The translations under genes and the position numbers were made by a program. Under the pieces are notes generated by a model that did no database searches, was not told the origin of the DNA, and saw nothing but the letters and a program-made list of their open reading frames with translations. 64,000 nt of DNA from Marinobacter arenosus. GTDB taxonomy: Bacteria; Pseudomonadota; Gammaproteobacteria; Pseudomonadales; Oleiphilaceae. Below are positions 8,343 through 19,895 of this stretch, piece after piece. Each line of letters starts with the position of its first letter. Position 1 is the stretch's first letter. The stretch lies in contig NZ_JAHVAO010000002.1 of NCBI RefSeq assembly GCF_019264345.1, positions 186,001 to 250,000 on the forward strand. Direction: 5' to 3'.

Positions 8343-10141
8343 CTGAACTGAGCCGAATCCGTAACTTCTCCATCATCGCCCACATCGACCATGGTAAATC
8401 TACCCTTGCAGATCGTTTTATCCAGATCTGTGGTGGCCTGACGGACCGGGAAATGGCCGAACAGGTCCTGGATTCCATGGATCTGGAGCGGGAGCGCGGT
8501 ATCACCATCAAGGCCCAGAGTGTCACGCTCAATTACACGGCGAAGGATGGTCACGTATACAAGCTGAATTTTATCGACACACCGGGGCACGTGGATTTCT
8601 CCTATGAGGTCTCCCGCTCCCTCTATGCCTGCGAAGGGGCCCTTTTGGTGGTTGATGCCGGCCAGGGTGTTGAAGCCCAGTCCGTCGCCAACTGTTACAC
8701 CGCGATCGAGCAGGGCCTGGAGGTGGTTCCGGTCCTGAACAAGATGGACCTGCCCCAGGCTGAACCGGAGCGCGTGGCCGCGGAGATCGAGGACATCATC
8801 GGTATCGAAGCGTCTGACGCGGTGCGCTGCAGTGCCAAGAGCGGTCTTGGCGTTGAGGATGTGCTCGAGGATCTGATCAAGCGGATTCCGCCGCCCAAGG
8901 GGGACCGTTCCGCGCCCCTGCAGGCGCTGATCATCGATTCCTGGTTCGATAACTACCTGGGCGTGGTGTCGCTGGTCCGTGTGACCGAAGGCACCATGAA
9001 GAAGGGTGACAAGATCGTCATCAAGTCCACCGGCAAGAGCTGGAACGCGGACAAGGTCGGGATATTCAACCCGAAACCCAAGGATACCGATATTCTCCAG
9101 GCCGGCGACGTCGGCTTTGTGGTGGCGGGCATCAAGGACATTCACGGGGCTCCGGTGGGTGACACCATTGTGCACCAGAAGTTTGCCGAAGAAACCCCGA
9201 TGTTGCCGGGGTTCAAGAAGGTAAAGCCCCAGGTCTATGCCGGTCTCTTCCCGGTCAGCGCCGATGACTACGACGATTTCCGGGACGCCCTCGAGAAACT
9301 GACCCTGAACGATGCCTCACTGTTCTTCGAACCCGAGAACTCGGATGCGCTCGGGTTCGGTTTCCGCTGCGGTTTCCTGGGCATGCTGCACATGGAAATC
9401 ATCCAGGAGCGGCTTGAGCGGGAATACGACATTGACCTCATTACCACGGCCCCGACCGTAATCTATGAGGTAGTTACCAAGCAGGGTGAGACTCTCTCGG
9501 TAGACAACCCGTCCCGGCTTCCGGATATTGGGTCTATTGAGGAGATGCGCGAGCCGATTGTGGAGGCCAGCATCCTGGTTCCCCAGGAGCACCTGGGTAA
9601 CGTCATTGCGCTGTGCGAGGAAAAGCGCGGCGTGCAGAAGAACATGCACTTCATGTCCACCCAGGTGCAGCTCACCTATGAGTTGCCGATGGCGGAAGTG
9701 GTGATGGATTTCTTCGATCGCATCAAGTCAGCAAGCCGGGGTTTTGCGTCGCTGGACTACCATTTCGTGCGGTTCCAGCCCGCCAACCTGGTCCGCCTGG
9801 ATGTTCTGATCAATGGTGAGCGGGTGGACGCCCTCGCTCTGATCGTCCACAAGGAGCAGGCACACCACAAAGGGCGTCAGTTGATCGACAAGATGAAGGA
9901 ACTGATCCCGAGGCAGATGTTTGATATCGCCATCCAGGCTGCCATCGGCACCCAGGTGGTGGCGCGGGTAACCGTCAAGGCCCTTCGCAAGAACGTAACG
10001 GCCAAGTGTTACGGTGGTGACGTGAGCCGGAAGAAGAAGCTGCTTCAGAAGCAGAAAGAGGGTAAGAAACGCATGAAGCAGCTGGGTAATGTCGAGGTGC
10101 CTCAGGAAGCGTTTCTGGCCGTGTTGCAAGTGGACAAATAA
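8339..10141 (+). CDS. lepA: Elongation factor 4 (LepA), ribosome-associated GTPase
   Basis: This translational GTPase acts on stalled or assembling ribosomes. It has 600 residues, the family's normal length, starting at GTG 8339 ([20 protein letters not shown]). The P-loop AHIDHGKST, switch-[10 protein letters not shown] and NKMDLP motifs are all present. Elongation-factor domains follow, and the C-terminal LepA-specific domain ends with a basic stretch ([20 protein letters not shown]). lepB follows after 11 bases, as in most Proteobacteria. The start has a weak ribosome site and a short overlapping upstream frame. Confidence 0.97.
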   Translation: MTELSRIRNFSIIAHIDHGKSTLADRFIQICGGLTDREMAEQVLDSMDLERERGITIKAQSVTLNYTAKDGHVYKLNFIDTPGHVDFSYEVSRSLYACEGALLVVDAGQGVEAQSVANCYTAIEQGLEVVPVLNKMDLPQAEPERVAAEIEDIIGIEASDAVRCSAKSGLGVEDVLEDLIKRIPPPKGDRSAPLQALIIDSWFDNYLGVVSLVRVTEGTMKKGDKIVIKSTGKSWNADKVGIFNPKPKDTDILQAGDVGFVVAGIKDIHGAPVGDTIVHQKFAEETPMLPGFKKVKPQVYAGLFPVSADDYDDFRDALEKLTLNDASLFFEPENSDALGFGFRCGFLGMLHMEIIQERLEREYDIDLITTAPTVIYEVVTKQGETLSVDNPSRLPDIGSIEEMREPIVEASILVPQEHLGNVIALCEEKRGVQKNMHFMSTQVQLTYELPMAEVVMDFFDRIKSASRGFASLDYHFVRFQPANLVRLDVLINGERVDALALIVHKEQAHHKGRQLIDKMKELIPRQMFDIAIQAAIGTQVVARVTVKALRKNVTAKCYGGDVSRKKKLLQKQKEGKKRMKQLGNVEVPQEAFLAVLQVDK

Positions 10142-10152
10142 AAGGCACCTGG

Positions 10153-10953
10153 ATGGATATTGATTTTCCCCTGGTTCTGGTAGTTCTGACCTTTGCCACA
10201 GGTCTGATCTGGCTGGCGGACAAATTGTTTTTGCGGGAGCGCCGTCTTGCTGCGGCACGTGCCAACGGCACGGCGTCCGAAGAGGCAATCGAGGACGAAG
10301 CCGAAGAACCGAAGGAACCGTATCTGGTTGACCTCAGCCGGTCGTTCTTTCCGGTGCTGGCCATCGTGTTGGTGCTCCGCTCCTTTCTGGTTGAGCCATT
10401 CCAGATTCCGTCCGGGTCGATGCTGCCAACACTGGAAGTCGGGGATTTCATTCTCGTCAATAAGTACGCCTATGGTCTGCGCCTGCCCGTCGCCGGCACC
10501 AAGATTCTCGAAGTCGGAGATCCGGAGCGTGGCGATGTCATGGTTTTTCGGTACCCGAAGGACGGCGAGACCAACTACATCAAACGGGTGATTGGGATGC
10601 CCGGGGACCGGATTCGCTACCGGGACAAGCAGCTGTATATCAACGGTGAAAAGGTTGAAACCCGGTTTGTCGCCCGTCTGCCCCCGGTGGAGTTGCGCCG
10701 TGAAGACCTCGGCGACGTTGAGCACGATATCTTCCTGACCATGGGGCGTCCCGGTGCCTCCGGCGAAGGCGAATGGGTCGTGCCGGAGGATCATTACTTT
10801 GTGATGGGCGATAACCGCGACAACAGCAACGACAGCCGGTACTGGGGTACGGTTCCCGACGAGCTGGTGGTGGGCAAGGCCTTCGGGATCTGGATGCACT
10901 GGAAATCACTTACCAGTCTGCCATCCTTTGACCGAGTGGGCGGCATTGAGTAA
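10153..10953 (+). CDS. lepB: Signal peptidase I
   Basis: This inner-membrane protease cleaves signal peptides from exported proteins. It has 266 residues. Two membrane segments lie at about residues 4-22 and 64-80, and the charged loop between them is rich in Glu. The catalytic dyad is visible: Ser89 in IPSGSMLPT and Lys144 in NYIKRVIGMPGD. The C-terminal box GDNRDNSNDSR(Y)WG is intact. It lies between lepA and a DUF4845 gene in the conserved lepA-lepB-rnc-era-recO-pdxJ cluster. Confidence 0.97.
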   Translation: MDIDFPLVLVVLTFATGLIWLADKLFLRERRLAAARANGTASEEAIEDEAEEPKEPYLVDLSRSFFPVLAIVLVLRSFLVEPFQIPSGSMLPTLEVGDFILVNKYAYGLRLPVAGTKILEVGDPERGDVMVFRYPKDGETNYIKRVIGMPGDRIRYRDKQLYINGEKVETRFVARLPPVELRREDLGDVEHDIFLTMGRPGASGEGEWVVPEDHYFVMGDNRDNSNDSRYWGTVPDELVVGKAFGIWMHWKSLTSLPSFDRVGGIE

Positions 10954-10980
10954 TTCAAACGAGTCTGGAGTGCAGTAACA

Positions 10981-11370
10981 ATGAAGAAAAACAAACTCTC
11001 CGCCATGGGGCGACAGGGCGGCGCCTCGGCATTGACCGTCATGGTCATGGTGCTGTTTTTCGGTGGCCTGCTGACGCTGCTGATCAAACTGGGCCCCGTT
11101 TACCTGGATGACATCACCATTCAGGAAGCCCTGGAAAGCCTGGATGGAACCGAGGGTTTGTCCAGCATGGGGCCGGCCCAGGTTCGCACGCTGATCAACA
11201 AGCGCCTGAGCGTGAACAATGTGCGCGGTTTTGATGCCAAGAATATTTCCGTCGAGAAAAACGGGGAGTTCGTGGTGATCGTTGTGGATTACGAGGTTCG
11301 CAATAATCTTTTCCGCAACGTGGATACCGTCGTCCACTTCAAGCATGAATACGAGATGAAGGGCAAGTGA
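10981..11370 (+). CDS. DUF4845 small membrane protein
   Basis: It has 129 residues. One membrane helix ([20 protein letters not shown], about 17-36) is followed by a soluble domain that ends [10 protein letters not shown]. This is the DUF4845 protein usually found between lepB and rnc in gammaproteobacteria. Its function is unknown. Its position beside signal peptidase suggests an envelope role, but nothing in the sequence proves that. The stop overlaps the rnc GTG start by four bases (GTGA). Confidence 0.85.
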   Translation: MKKNKLSAMGRQGGASALTVMVMVLFFGGLLTLLIKLGPVYLDDITIQEALESLDGTEGLSSMGPAQVRTLINKRLSVNNVRGFDAKNISVEKNGEFVVIVVDYEVRNNLFRNVDTVVHFKHEYEMKGK

Positions 11371-12056
11371 GTTCGCAATCGGATCTGGACCAGTTACAGC
11401 GCCGCATAGGCTACCAGTTCAAATCGCCCGAGCGGCTTTTGCTGGCGCTCACCCACCGAAGTTATGGCAATCAGAATAACGAGCGCCTGGAGTTTCTCGG
11501 TGACTCCATCGTGAACATGGTGATTGCCGAATACCTGTTCCTGCACTTTGAAAAAGCCCGGGAAGGCCAGTTGAGCCGGTTACGTGCCCGAATGGTCAAA
11601 GGGGTTACCCTGGCGGAGATCGGACGCGAGTTCCAGCTCGGCAATTACCTCCGCCTGGGCTCGGGTGAACTCAAGAGTGGCGGTTTCCGCCGGGAGTCCA
11701 TCCTGGCCGATGCGGTCGAGTCGATCATCGGCGCCATCTACCTCGACAGTGATTTTCACACCTGCCGGGAAAAGGTCCTGCAGTGGTTTGAACAGCGGCT
11801 CGAGAAGCTGGATCTCCAGGATACCCAGAAGGATCCCAAGACCCGCTTGCAGGAATACCTCCAGTCCCGCCAGTTTCCGTTGCCGCGTTACGACGTCATT
11901 TCCGTCGATGGCGAAGCCCACAACCAGACTTTCCATGTATCCTGTGCGTTGCCTTCACTGGACCGTAAGACGACCGGAACCGGCAGCAGCCGCCGTGTCG
12001 CCGAGCAACAGGCCGCCCGTAACGCCCTGCAAGAGCTGGGCGTGGAGAACCAGTAA
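11367..12056 (+). CDS. rnc: Ribonuclease III
   Basis: RNase III cuts double-stranded RNA, including the rRNA precursor and some mRNA hairpins. It has 229 residues from GTG 11367. The catalytic signature [10 protein letters not shown] lies near residues 37-46. The second acidic helix is [14 protein letters not shown], and a C-terminal double-stranded-RNA-binding domain follows from about residue 155. It overlaps the DUF4845 gene by four bases, and its stop shares a base with the era start (TAATG), so these genes are translationally coupled. Confidence 0.97.
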   Translation: MSSQSDLDQLQRRIGYQFKSPERLLLALTHRSYGNQNNERLEFLGDSIVNMVIAEYLFLHFEKAREGQLSRLRARMVKGVTLAEIGREFQLGNYLRLGSGELKSGGFRRESILADAVESIIGAIYLDSDFHTCREKVLQWFEQRLEKLDLQDTQKDPKTRLQEYLQSRQFPLPRYDVISVDGEAHNQTFHVSCALPSLDRKTTGTGSSRRVAEQQAARNALQELGVENQ

Positions 12057-12973
12057 TGAACGATGTCATCCGTCCGGAAAACCCGGACAGTCGCTGCGGT
12101 TTCGTGGCGATTGTCGGTCGGCCCAATGTGGGCAAATCTACCCTGTTGAATCACATTCTCGGCCAGAAGCTGAGCATCACCTCCCGCAAGCCCCAGACCA
12201 CCCGCCATCAGGTTTTGGGAATCAAGACCCAGGGCCCGGTGCAGGCCATCTACGTGGATACGCCGGGCATGCACGAGGAAGAGCCTCGGGCCCTGAATCG
12301 GTACATGAATAAGGCGGCGACATCCGCGCTGATCGACGTCGATGTGGTGGTATTCGTTATTGACCAACTGTCCTGGACCACGGCCGATGAAATGGTTCTG
12401 GAAAAGCTCAGCAAACTGACATGCCCGGTCATTCTCGCGGTGAACAAGGTCGACAAAATCGAGAAGCGGGAGGCGCTGCTGCCGCATCTGGATATGCTGT
12501 CCAAGAAGCGTGATTTTGCCGAAATCATTCCCTTGTCAGCCCTGAAGGAGACCAACCTGGCTCCCCTCGAAGAAGCTGTTGGCCGGTTTCTTCCGGAAAG
12601 TGTCCATTTCTACCCCGATGACCAGGTCACTGACCGCAGTGAGCGGTTCCTGGCGTCGGAGATCGTGCGCGAGAAAATTACCCGCCAACTGGGCGCCGAA
12701 CTGCCGTATTCCGTTGCCGTGGAAATTGAGGAGTTCAAGCGGGACGGCAAGACTCTGCACATCTCCGCGCTCATTCTTGTCGAGCGGGAGGGTCAGAAGA
12801 AGATCATGATCGGTGACAAGGGCGAGCGCCTGCGCCGCATTGGTCAGGAAGCCCGGACCGACATGGAGCGGTTGTTTGACAGCAAGATCATGCTGCGACT
12901 GTGGGTCAAGGTCAAACGGGGCTGGGCCGACAGCGACCGGGCCCTGAAAAGCCTCGGAATGAACGACCTCTGA
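12056..12973 (+). CDS. era: GTPase Era, 30S subunit assembly
   Basis: Era is a GTPase with a KH domain that binds the 3' end of 16S rRNA and checks 30S assembly. It has 305 residues. The G motifs are clear: [17 protein letters not shown] and SALK. The C-terminal KH domain contains [15 protein letters not shown]. It shares one base with the rnc stop and precedes recO by 7 bases. Confidence 0.97.
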   Translation: MNDVIRPENPDSRCGFVAIVGRPNVGKSTLLNHILGQKLSITSRKPQTTRHQVLGIKTQGPVQAIYVDTPGMHEEEPRALNRYMNKAATSALIDVDVVVFVIDQLSWTTADEMVLEKLSKLTCPVILAVNKVDKIEKREALLPHLDMLSKKRDFAEIIPLSALKETNLAPLEEAVGRFLPESVHFYPDDQVTDRSERFLASEIVREKITRQLGAELPYSVAVEIEEFKRDGKTLHISALILVEREGQKKIMIGDKGERLRRIGQEARTDMERLFDSKIMLRLWVKVKRGWADSDRALKSLGMNDL

Positions 12974-12980
12974 GGCGTTT

Positions 12981-13709
12981 ATGAGGGGGCCGGAGCAGCA
13001 GGAGCCCGCCTACGTGATTCACCGCCGGCCGTGGCGGGAAACCAGTCTGATGGTGGACGTGTTTACCCTCAACCGTGGCCGCATGACCGTCATAGCCCGC
13101 GGAGCCAACAGCGCGAAGAGCCCACTCAAGGCCCAGTTGCAACCGTTCCAGCCACTGATGCTGGACTGGAGCGGGCGAGGGGACCTCAAGACACTCACCC
13201 ACGTTGACGTGCGCAGCGGGCCCTCTCTGCATCGCACGGCCTCGCTTTACAGTGGTCTTTACCTCAATGAGTTGCTGCAGCGCATCATGCCGGCGGCGGA
13301 TCCGCATCCAACGGTGTTTGCCGCCTACATTGATGCCCTGGCCAAACTGGCGGAAACGACCGATGTTGAACCGGTGTTGCGACGATTTGAGCGAGCCTTC
13401 GTTGCCGCGCTCGGTTTTGATTTTGCCTGGGACCGGGCAACGGACACCGGACAAACGGTCGAGCCGGATCAGGCGTATTGTTATGATCCGGAACAGGGCA
13501 TCGTGGTAGCAGCGGGGCCGGGTGTTCGGCTGCAGAGCCTGTCCGGCGAGGTGTTGCTGGCCCTGGCTGCGGGCGATCTGGAAACGGATTCGTCCCGGCG
13601 TACTGCCAAACGCGTGATGCGTGTGCTAATCGATTACCTGCTGCAGGGGCGACCCCTGCACAGTCGCAGTTTATTCAGTCACCTTCGGGGAGAACGGCAT
13701 GAATCCTAG
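12981..13709 (+). CDS. recO: DNA repair protein RecO
   Basis: RecO works with RecF and RecR to load RecA on gapped DNA coated with single-strand-binding protein. It has 242 residues, a normal length. The N-terminal OB-fold ([30 protein letters not shown]) and helical C-terminal domain are recognisable. It overlaps pdxJ by 11 bases, typical of this cluster. Confidence 0.93.
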   Translation: MRGPEQQEPAYVIHRRPWRETSLMVDVFTLNRGRMTVIARGANSAKSPLKAQLQPFQPLMLDWSGRGDLKTLTHVDVRSGPSLHRTASLYSGLYLNELLQRIMPAADPHPTVFAAYIDALAKLAETTDVEPVLRRFERAFVAALGFDFAWDRATDTGQTVEPDQAYCYDPEQGIVVAAGPGVRLQSLSGEVLLALAAGDLETDSSRRTAKRVMRVLIDYLLQGRPLHSRSLFSHLRGERHES

Positions 13710-14439
13710 AGTTTTACTGGGCGTCAACATCGATCATGTGGCCACCCTGCGCCAGGCCCGCGGGACCCGGTATCCGGATCCGGTGCAGGCGGCGCTGGTG
13801 GCAGAGGAAGCGGGTGCAGACGGCATCACCATCCACCCCCGTGAGGATCGGCGCCACATTCAGGATCGCGATGTGCTTCTGCTCCGGGAGACACTGCAGA
13901 CCAAGATGAATCTCGAAATGGCGGTGACCGACGCCATGCTGGCGTTTGCCGAACAGGTGCGTCCGGAGTGTGTGTGCCTGGTTCCGGAGAAGCGTGAGGA
14001 ATTGACGACCGAGGGCGGCCTGGATGTCGATGGTCAGGAGGCGCGGGTCGCCAAGGCATGCGAGCGCCTGGCCCGGCTCGGCTCGGAGGTGTCGCTGTTC
14101 ATTGATCCGGATCCGGTCCAGATTGATGCCGCCGTGCGTTGTGGCGCGCCGGTGGTCGAGCTGCATACCGGCGAATACGCGGAAGCCAAAACCGCCGGTG
14201 AAACCGAGGCCGCCTTCAAGGTCATCGCCGATGCCGTGGCCTACGCCCGCAAGAAGGGGTTGATCGTCAATGCCGGGCACGGTCTGCACTATCACAACAC
14301 CGAAAGGGTGGCGGCCATTCCAGGCATCAACGAACTGAACATCGGTCACGCCATCATCGCCCGTGCGGTGTTCACCGGACTGAAAGAGGCGGTGCGTGAT
14401 ATGAAGGCGATTCTGGATCTGGCCCGCGGTCGGGTCTGA
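13699..14439 (+). CDS. pdxJ: Pyridoxine 5'-phosphate synthase
   Basis: PdxJ condenses 1-deoxyxylulose 5-phosphate with 3-amino-2-oxopropyl phosphate to give pyridoxine phosphate, the last ring-forming step of vitamin B6 synthesis. It has 246 residues. Family motifs include [16 protein letters not shown] near the start, [28 protein letters not shown] and [10 protein letters not shown]. It is the last gene of the lepA cluster and is convergent with gacS, only 24 bases apart. Confidence 0.97.
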   Translation: MNPRVLLGVNIDHVATLRQARGTRYPDPVQAALVAEEAGADGITIHPREDRRHIQDRDVLLLRETLQTKMNLEMAVTDAMLAFAEQVRPECVCLVPEKREELTTEGGLDVDGQEARVAKACERLARLGSEVSLFIDPDPVQIDAAVRCGAPVVELHTGEYAEAKTAGETEAAFKVIADAVAYARKKGLIVNAGHGLHYHNTERVAAIPGINELNIGHAIIARAVFTGLKEAVRDMKAILDLARGRV

Positions 14440-14443
14440 CTGC

Positions 14444-14457
14444 CAACCGGGCGGTTG
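14444..14457. terminator. Short hairpin between pdxJ and gacS
   Basis: CAACCG (14444-14449) and CGGTTG (14452-14457) form a six-base stem with a two-base loop between two convergent genes. No strong T run follows, so terminator function is weakly supported. Confidence 0.3.
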
Positions 14458-14463
14458 CCTTCC

Positions 14464-17340
14464 TCAGGTGATTTCGGCCTGCTGGTGCTGTTCCCGGAAG
14501 AGTTGTTGCCAGTCGGTCTGGTCGCTCCAGATCTGCAGGCGCTCCATGGCTGAGACCAGTTGGTCTTTCTGGTGCTCGACGTCCGGCGCCGAGCATTTCA
14601 GCGCCGTTTCCAGGCGATTCGCGGCTGCCCGAAGCTCCGGAACCCCGCAGTAGCGAGTCGCTCCGTGCAGCTTGTGCACGCACTCCAGCAGGCCGTCCAG
14701 GTCGCCGTTTTTCCAGAACCCTTCGACTCGGGCCTGGTCGCTTCGCATTTGCTCAAGCAACATGCTGAACAGCTCCTCGGCGAGGTCGGCCTTGCCGGCA
14801 GCAAGTTGAATGCTTTCCTGAATGCTGACGCAATCCTGCTGCATCTTGCGCGTGGACGGTCGCATGGCGCGGCGGGTATCACGCACCTCGGGTACCGGAA
14901 TCTGATCATTGCGTTCGGGCTTGTCACAGACGTAGCCGGTGTAGTCCCGGATGATGTCCGTTAACTGGGTGCTGCTGATCGGCTTGGGCATGTAGCCATC
15001 AAAGCCCTGCTGGATCAGGCGTTCCTGCTCGTCGGCAAGGGCGTGGGCCGTCAGGGCGATGATCGGGGTCCGGTGAGAAGCGGGGTCCATGTCCCGGAGC
15101 CGGGAGGTTGTTTCCACACCGTCCATCCCCGGCATCTGCAGATCCATGAAGACCAGGTCAAAGGGTTTCTGCCGGGCCTTGCTCAGCGCTTCGAACCCAC
15201 TGGAGGCACCCTCGGCTTCAATCCGGCAGTCATTGAGCAGCGTCATCACCAGTTTCAGGTTGGCATCGTTGTCATCCACGGCCAGTACCCGGGGCACGTT
15301 GCCGGCTGGCAGATGGGCCACCGGCGTGTCGTACTCCAACGCCATTCGGCCGCCGGAGCTTATGCCGTGCACCAACAACAGCAGCTCGTCATAGAACGCA
15401 TCCCGGCAGACCGGTTTGGTCAGGTGGCCGCTGGCGAGGCCTGAGAGCGCCTTGTCGTGGGTTTCCAGGGTCGGGGTCAGCAACAGGGTGCGGCAATCCC
15501 GCTCGATCTCGAGGGTACGGACCAGCCCGCAGTACTGGCTGGAGTTCAGCAGGTGCCGGGTGATTCCGATAATGGCCACGGCGTAGCCTGCCTGACTCTT
15601 CTGGGCCTCTTCAATCTGCTCCTGCATGGCGCCGGGGGAGGCCACACGGTCGACGGTCATGCCCCAGTCCCTGAGCAGGTGTTCCACCGCCAGTCCCGTG
15701 GTTTTCTGTTGCTCGAGATAGATCACACGTTCACCCCGGAGGGCATCCCTCGGGGCGATGGCTTCGCCGTTGGCAGACAGTTCGGAGGTCAGGGTAAACC
15801 AGAACGTGGAGCCCTTGCCCAGTTCGCTTTCCAGGCCGATCTTGCCACCCATTTCTTCCACCAGCCGTTTGGAAATAGCCAGTCCCAGCCCGGTGCCGCC
15901 GTACTGTCGGGCGGTTGATGCATCGGCCTGGCTGAAGGCGTTAAACAGTGACTGCTGTTGAGCCCTGGAAAGTCCAACGCCGGAATCGGTAATGCTCAAA
16001 CGCAGTGTGACCCGGTTGCTGTCCTTCTCTTCTTCTTCAAGGCTTGCCCTGAGTACCACTTCGCCGGTCTGGGTGAACTTGATCGCGTTGTTGACCAGGT
16101 TGGTAATCACCTGTTTCACCCGAAGGGGATCGCCCATGATGTTGTCCGGCACGTCGTTATACACCAGCGGCACCAGGTCCAGATTCTTGGCGTGGGCGGC
16201 GGGGGCCAGCATTACCATCACCTCTTCGACGATGTCGCGAAGCTGGAACGGCACGCGGTCGAGAATCAGCTTGCCGGCTTCGATCTTCGAGAAGTCCAGG
16301 ATGTCATTGATGATGGTCAGCAGGATCTCGGAGGACTTGCGGATGGTGCTCAGGTGATCCCGCTGTTGGCGGGGCAGGGGGCTTTTGAGCAGCAGTTCGG
16401 TAAACCCGATGATGCCGTTCAGCGGAGTACGGATTTCGTGGGACATGTTGGCCAGGAACTCGGACTTGATACGGCTGGCCTCAAGGGCCTCCTTGCGGGC
16501 AAAGTCCAGTTCGATGTTCTGGATCTCGATGGTCTCGAGGGTTTCCCGGAGATCTTCGGTCGCCTGGTCAATGTTCTGCTGCATCTCGGCCTGGGCCTTG
16601 CTCAGCTCCTCAGCCATGGCGTTCAGGCCAGATTCCAGTTGCTCGAATTCCGGGCCGGCCCCGGTGAAGACTCGGGTATCGAGCTTGCCTTCCTTGAGCT
16701 TGGCAACGGCTTCATTCAGCTCGAAAACCGGATCAGTGAAGGCCCGGCTAAGACGGAGGGCAATGGCAAGGCTGATAACCACGCCGCCGAGTACCAGCAG
16801 GAGCGAAATCAACAGGGCCTTGTAGGTTTCCTTTTCGGTGCGGACATGGGACATCTCGACGGCTACCCACCCCAATGGCGCGTTGGGCCGGGCCATTGAT
16901 TCCCGGGCATCGGGGTCGAGAATGGTTTCGAGCATCAGGTCTTGCAGGGTGACCGGGGTGACAAAGCGGGTGCTGTCCTCGCGGTGCACGCGGGTTGCCG
17001 TTTCAGCGGGCAGTTCCTCGGCCGAGAGGCCGTCGGAACTGCCCGGCCCGGTATGCAGCAGCCGGGCTCCGTCACTGCCAAAGAACGTGATGGAGCGTAC
17101 ATCCTGCTCTTCCAGCAGGGCATTGGACAGGCTGCTCAACAGGCTTCGGTTGGCGGTAAACAGGCCGTACTCGGAGCCGGCCGCCAACTGACGGGAGAGA
17201 GATTCTCCCCGGTCCTTGAGCAGGCTCTCAATGTTGTTGACCCAGCTGTAGGTAAAAAACATACCCAGCATGAGTGTGGTGAGCAGGGTGGGGACCAGAG
17301 TCACCACCAGTACTTTTTTGCGAATGCCCCAGCGTCGCAT
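14464..17340 (-). CDS. gacS: Hybrid sensor histidine kinase GacS / BarA
   Basis: GacS phosphorylates GacA, which turns on small RNAs that sequester RsmA/CsrA and so control biofilm, secretion and carbon storage. It has 958 residues. Order: membrane helix about 10-32, periplasmic sensor, second helix about 172-194, HAMP, and HisKA with His near 301 in [11 protein letters not shown]. Then come the HATPase (N box [24 protein letters not shown]), a degenerate receiver, and a true receiver with Asp near 730 ([11 protein letters not shown]). A C-terminal HPt has His near 889 in [11 protein letters not shown]. The domain order and length fit the family, and the position after pdxJ and before cysM is Pseudomonas-like. 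Confidence 0.95.
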   Translation of the reverse strand: MRRWGIRKKVLVVTLVPTLLTTLMLGMFFTYSWVNNIESLLKDRGESLSRQLAAGSEYGLFTANRSLLSSLSNALLEEQDVRSITFFGSDGARLLHTGPGSSDGLSAEELPAETATRVHREDSTRFVTPVTLQDLMLETILDPDARESMARPNAPLGWVAVEMSHVRTEKETYKALLISLLLVLGGVVISLAIALRLSRAFTDPVFELNEAVAKLKEGKLDTRVFTGAGPEFEQLESGLNAMAEELSKAQAEMQQNIDQATEDLRETLETIEIQNIELDFARKEALEASRIKSEFLANMSHEIRTPLNGIIGFTELLLKSPLPRQQRDHLSTIRKSSEILLTIINDILDFSKIEAGKLILDRVPFQLRDIVEEVMVMLAPAAHAKNLDLVPLVYNDVPDNIMGDPLRVKQVITNLVNNAIKFTQTGEVVLRASLEEEEKDSNRVTLRLSITDSGVGLSRAQQQSLFNAFSQADASTARQYGGTGLGLAISKRLVEEMGGKIGLESELGKGSTFWFTLTSELSANGEAIAPRDALRGERVIYLEQQKTTGLAVEHLLRDWGMTVDRVASPGAMQEQIEEAQKSQAGYAVAIIGITRHLLNSSQYCGLVRTLEIERDCRTLLLTPTLETHDKALSGLASGHLTKPVCRDAFYDELLLLVHGISSGGRMALEYDTPVAHLPAGNVPRVLAVDDNDANLKLVMTLLNDCRIEAEGASSGFEALSKARQKPFDLVFMDLQMPGMDGVETTSRLRDMDPASHRTPIIALTAHALADEQERLIQQGFDGYMPKPISSTQLTDIIRDYTGYVCDKPERNDQIPVPEVRDTRRAMRPSTRKMQQDCVSIQESIQLAAGKADLAEELFSMLLEQMRSDQARVEGFWKNGDLDGLLECVHKLHGATRYCGVPELRAAANRLETALKCSAPDVEHQKDQLVSAMERLQIWSDQTDWQQLFREQHQQAEIT

Positions 17341-17503
17341 ACCCTGTTCCTGAATGATTGCCTGGGCCCCGGGTGCAATTCCGGGGTCACGTCCTTGTCA
17401 GAATAGATGATCCGGAGGCCATTGACTGAGGTATTAGTCCCACGGCCGCCGGATATTGTGATTTGGTTATAGCCACCGGTCATGGATATAGCTAGAAGCT
17501 GTA

Positions 17504-17533
17504 TTGGGAGACTGCGGTCATAACGCGTATCAT
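17504..17533 (+). promoter_or_regulatory. Possible sigma-70 promoter for cysM
   Basis: TTGGGA (17504-17509), an 18-base spacer and TATCAT (17528-17533) lie 33 bases before the cysM ATG. The rest of 17341-17503 holds no clear further signal and should also carry the gacS promoter on the other strand. Confidence 0.4.
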
Positions 17534-17565
17534 GCGAACGCAAAAGTGTACCACAGGGTAATGAT

Positions 17566-18459
17566 ATGAATTTCCCCACGATTGAAGATTATGTCGGGCA
17601 TACCCCCCTGGTTCGCCTGCAGCGCCTTCCCGGTGAGACATCCAACACGATCCTCGCAAAGCTCGAAGGCAACAACCCTGCGGGCTCCGTGAAAGACCGG
17701 CCTGCAATCAGCATGATTCAGGAAGCGGAACGCCGCGGCGAGATCAAGCCAGGCGATACCCTGATTGAGGCAACCAGCGGAAATACCGGCATTGCCCTCG
17801 CCATGGCTGCTGCCATCAAGGGGTACCGGATGGTACTGATCATGCCGGCCAATATGAGTGAAGAACGGCGGGCATCCATGCGGGCCTATGGCGCGGAAAT
17901 CGTGACCGTGAGCAAGGAAGAGGGCATGGAGACGGCCCGGGACCTGGCGCTGCAGATGGAAGCCGAAGGCAAAGGCAAGGTTCTCGACCAGTTCAGCAAT
18001 GCCGACAATCCGCTGGCCCATTACCGCACGACCGGGCCCGAAATCTGGGGCCAGACCGAAGGCCGGGTGACTCACTTTGTCAGCTCCATGGGCACGACCG
18101 GTACCATCATGGGCGTTTCCCGTTACCTTAAGGAGCGCAACCCGGATATCCGTATCATCGGGCTGCAGCCCAAAGAGGGTGCCGCGATTCCGGGCATCCG
18201 TCGCTGGCCGGAAGAGTACCTGCCGAAAATTTACGACGCGACCCGGGTGGACCAGGTGCTCGATATTGGCCAGGAAGAGGCGGAAAATACCATGCGTGCC
18301 CTGGCGTCGGAGGAAGGGATCTTCTGCGGTGTGTCATCGGGCGGTTCCATTGCCGCGGCACTGAAACTTTCCGAGCAGGTTGAAAACGCCGTTATCGTTG
18401 CCATCATCTGTGACCGTGGCGACCGCTATCTGTCCACCGGCGTCTTCCCCGGCGCCTGA
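17566..18459 (+). CDS. cysM: Cysteine synthase B (O-acetylserine sulfhydrylase)
   Basis: This PLP enzyme makes cysteine from O-acetylserine and sulfide or thiosulfate. It has 297 residues. The PLP lysine is K43 in [11 protein letters not shown]. The substrate loop [10 protein letters not shown] and phosphate-binding GTTGTIMG are present, and [14 protein letters not shown] is typical of CysM rather than CysK. The next gene, rlmD, starts 29 bases later. The neighbours gacS, rlmD and relA match Pseudomonas order. Confidence 0.95.
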   Translation: MNFPTIEDYVGHTPLVRLQRLPGETSNTILAKLEGNNPAGSVKDRPAISMIQEAERRGEIKPGDTLIEATSGNTGIALAMAAAIKGYRMVLIMPANMSEERRASMRAYGAEIVTVSKEEGMETARDLALQMEAEGKGKVLDQFSNADNPLAHYRTTGPEIWGQTEGRVTHFVSSMGTTGTIMGVSRYLKERNPDIRIIGLQPKEGAAIPGIRRWPEEYLPKIYDATRVDQVLDIGQEEAENTMRALASEEGIFCGVSSGGSIAAALKLSEQVENAVIVAIICDRGDRYLSTGVFPGA

Positions 18460-18488
18460 ACCGGACCCTTTCATCAAGAGAATCCAGT

Positions 18489-19838
18489 ATGAGTAGACGA
18501 CGCCGGAAGGCGCTTCCCAAGGAGCCTGTGCGCTGTGACATTGAAAAACTGAGTCACGACGGCCGAGGAATTGCCCGACAGGACGGCAAAACCCAGTTTG
18601 TGGACGGTGCCCTGCCGGGTGAAACCGTCATGGCCAAAGTGGTGAGCACCCGAAGCAAGTTTGACGAGCTGAGGACCCTGGAGGTGCTTGAGGGCGTTGC
18701 GGAGCGCCAGACGCCTCCGTGTGAATTTGCCGACCTCTGTGGTGGCTGCAGCCTCCAGCATATGAGCGGCGATGCCCAGATCCGGTTCAAGGAAGAAACC
18801 TTGCGGGAGCATTTTGCCCATTTTGGAGGCATCGAGCCGGAAGAGTGGGTGGCGCCGATGCGCTCCGAAGATAGCCTGGGGTACCGCCGCAAGGCCCGTC
18901 TGGGGGTACGTTACGTTCCAGCGCGGGAATCGGTGCTGGTCGGTTTTCGTGAGAAGCGGAACAGCTTCCTCACCGATATCGATAAATGTGTGGTGATGGA
19001 TCCGCGAATTGGCGAGCGGATTCTGCCCCTGCGAGAGATGCTCCATAGCCTCGACGCCTACAACCGGATTCCGCAGGTGGAAGTGGCCTGTGGCGACGAT
19101 GAGGCGGTGATGGTGTTCCGCAACATGGATGAGCTGAGCGGGGACGACCGGGGCCGCCTGATTGCGTTTGGACAGGCCCACGATTTGCATATCTACCTGC
19201 AGCCGAAAGGGCCGGACACGGTACACCGGATCTGGCCTGCGTCCGACGGTCCGGCCGATGAGCGGTTGAGTTACCGGCTGGACGAATTCGACCTGACCAT
19301 GAAGTTCCATCCCATGGACTTTACCCAGGTCAATGCGGGGATCAATCGCACCATGGTACACAGGGCTGTCGAATGGCTTGATGTTCAGCCTGGCGAGCGC
19401 GTGCTCGACCTGTTTTGCGGTCTCGGCAACTTTACGCTGCCGCTGGCGCGCAAAGGTGGCCAGGTCGTCGGCGTGGAAGGCGATGACGCCATGGTGGTTC
19501 GCGGCCGCGAAAATGCGGAGCTCAATGGCCTGGACAACGTTGCCTTTCATGGCGCCGATCTGCACGGGGATTTCACCGGCCAGAGCTGGGCCAAAGAGGG
19601 GTTCGACAAGATCCTGATTGATCCACCGCGTTCGGGTGCGGAAGAAATCTGCAAGTACCTGACCGCGTTTGGAGCCAACCGGATCGTTTACGTATCGTGC
19701 AATCCGGCCACCCTGGCGCGGGATGCCGGGGTCATGGTGCGCAACGGTTATCGGCTTGTACGCGCCGGTGTGATGGACATGTTCCCCCATACCACCCATG
19801 TAGAATCCATCGCCCTGTTTGAGCGGGATTCCGACTGA
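18489..19838 (+). CDS. rlmD: 23S rRNA (uracil-1939-C5) methyltransferase
   Basis: RlmD methylates U1939 of 23S rRNA using S-adenosylmethionine. It has 449 residues. A TRAM-type N-terminal domain is followed by the iron-sulfur cysteines C78, C84, C87 and C167, with spacing matching the family. The SAM site is [15 protein letters not shown] and the acidic motif is DPPRSGAEE. The catalytic cysteine is C404 in [12 protein letters not shown] 787-codon open frame on the opposite strand is its shadow. Confidence 0.96.
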   Translation: MSRRRRKALPKEPVRCDIEKLSHDGRGIARQDGKTQFVDGALPGETVMAKVVSTRSKFDELRTLEVLEGVAERQTPPCEFADLCGGCSLQHMSGDAQIRFKEETLREHFAHFGGIEPEEWVAPMRSEDSLGYRRKARLGVRYVPARESVLVGFREKRNSFLTDIDKCVVMDPRIGERILPLREMLHSLDAYNRIPQVEVACGDDEAVMVFRNMDELSGDDRGRLIAFGQAHDLHIYLQPKGPDTVHRIWPASDGPADERLSYRLDEFDLTMKFHPMDFTQVNAGINRTMVHRAVEWLDVQPGERVLDLFCGLGNFTLPLARKGGQVVGVEGDDAMVVRGRENAELNGLDNVAFHGADLHGDFTGQSWAKEGFDKILIDPPRSGAEEICKYLTAFGANRIVYVSCNPATLARDAGVMVRNGYRLVRAGVMDMFPHTTHVESIALFERDSD

Positions 19839-19895
19839 CGGAAGAGAGACGCCCCAGGGATGGGAGCGGGAACCAGCAAAAATGGCAAAACCGAT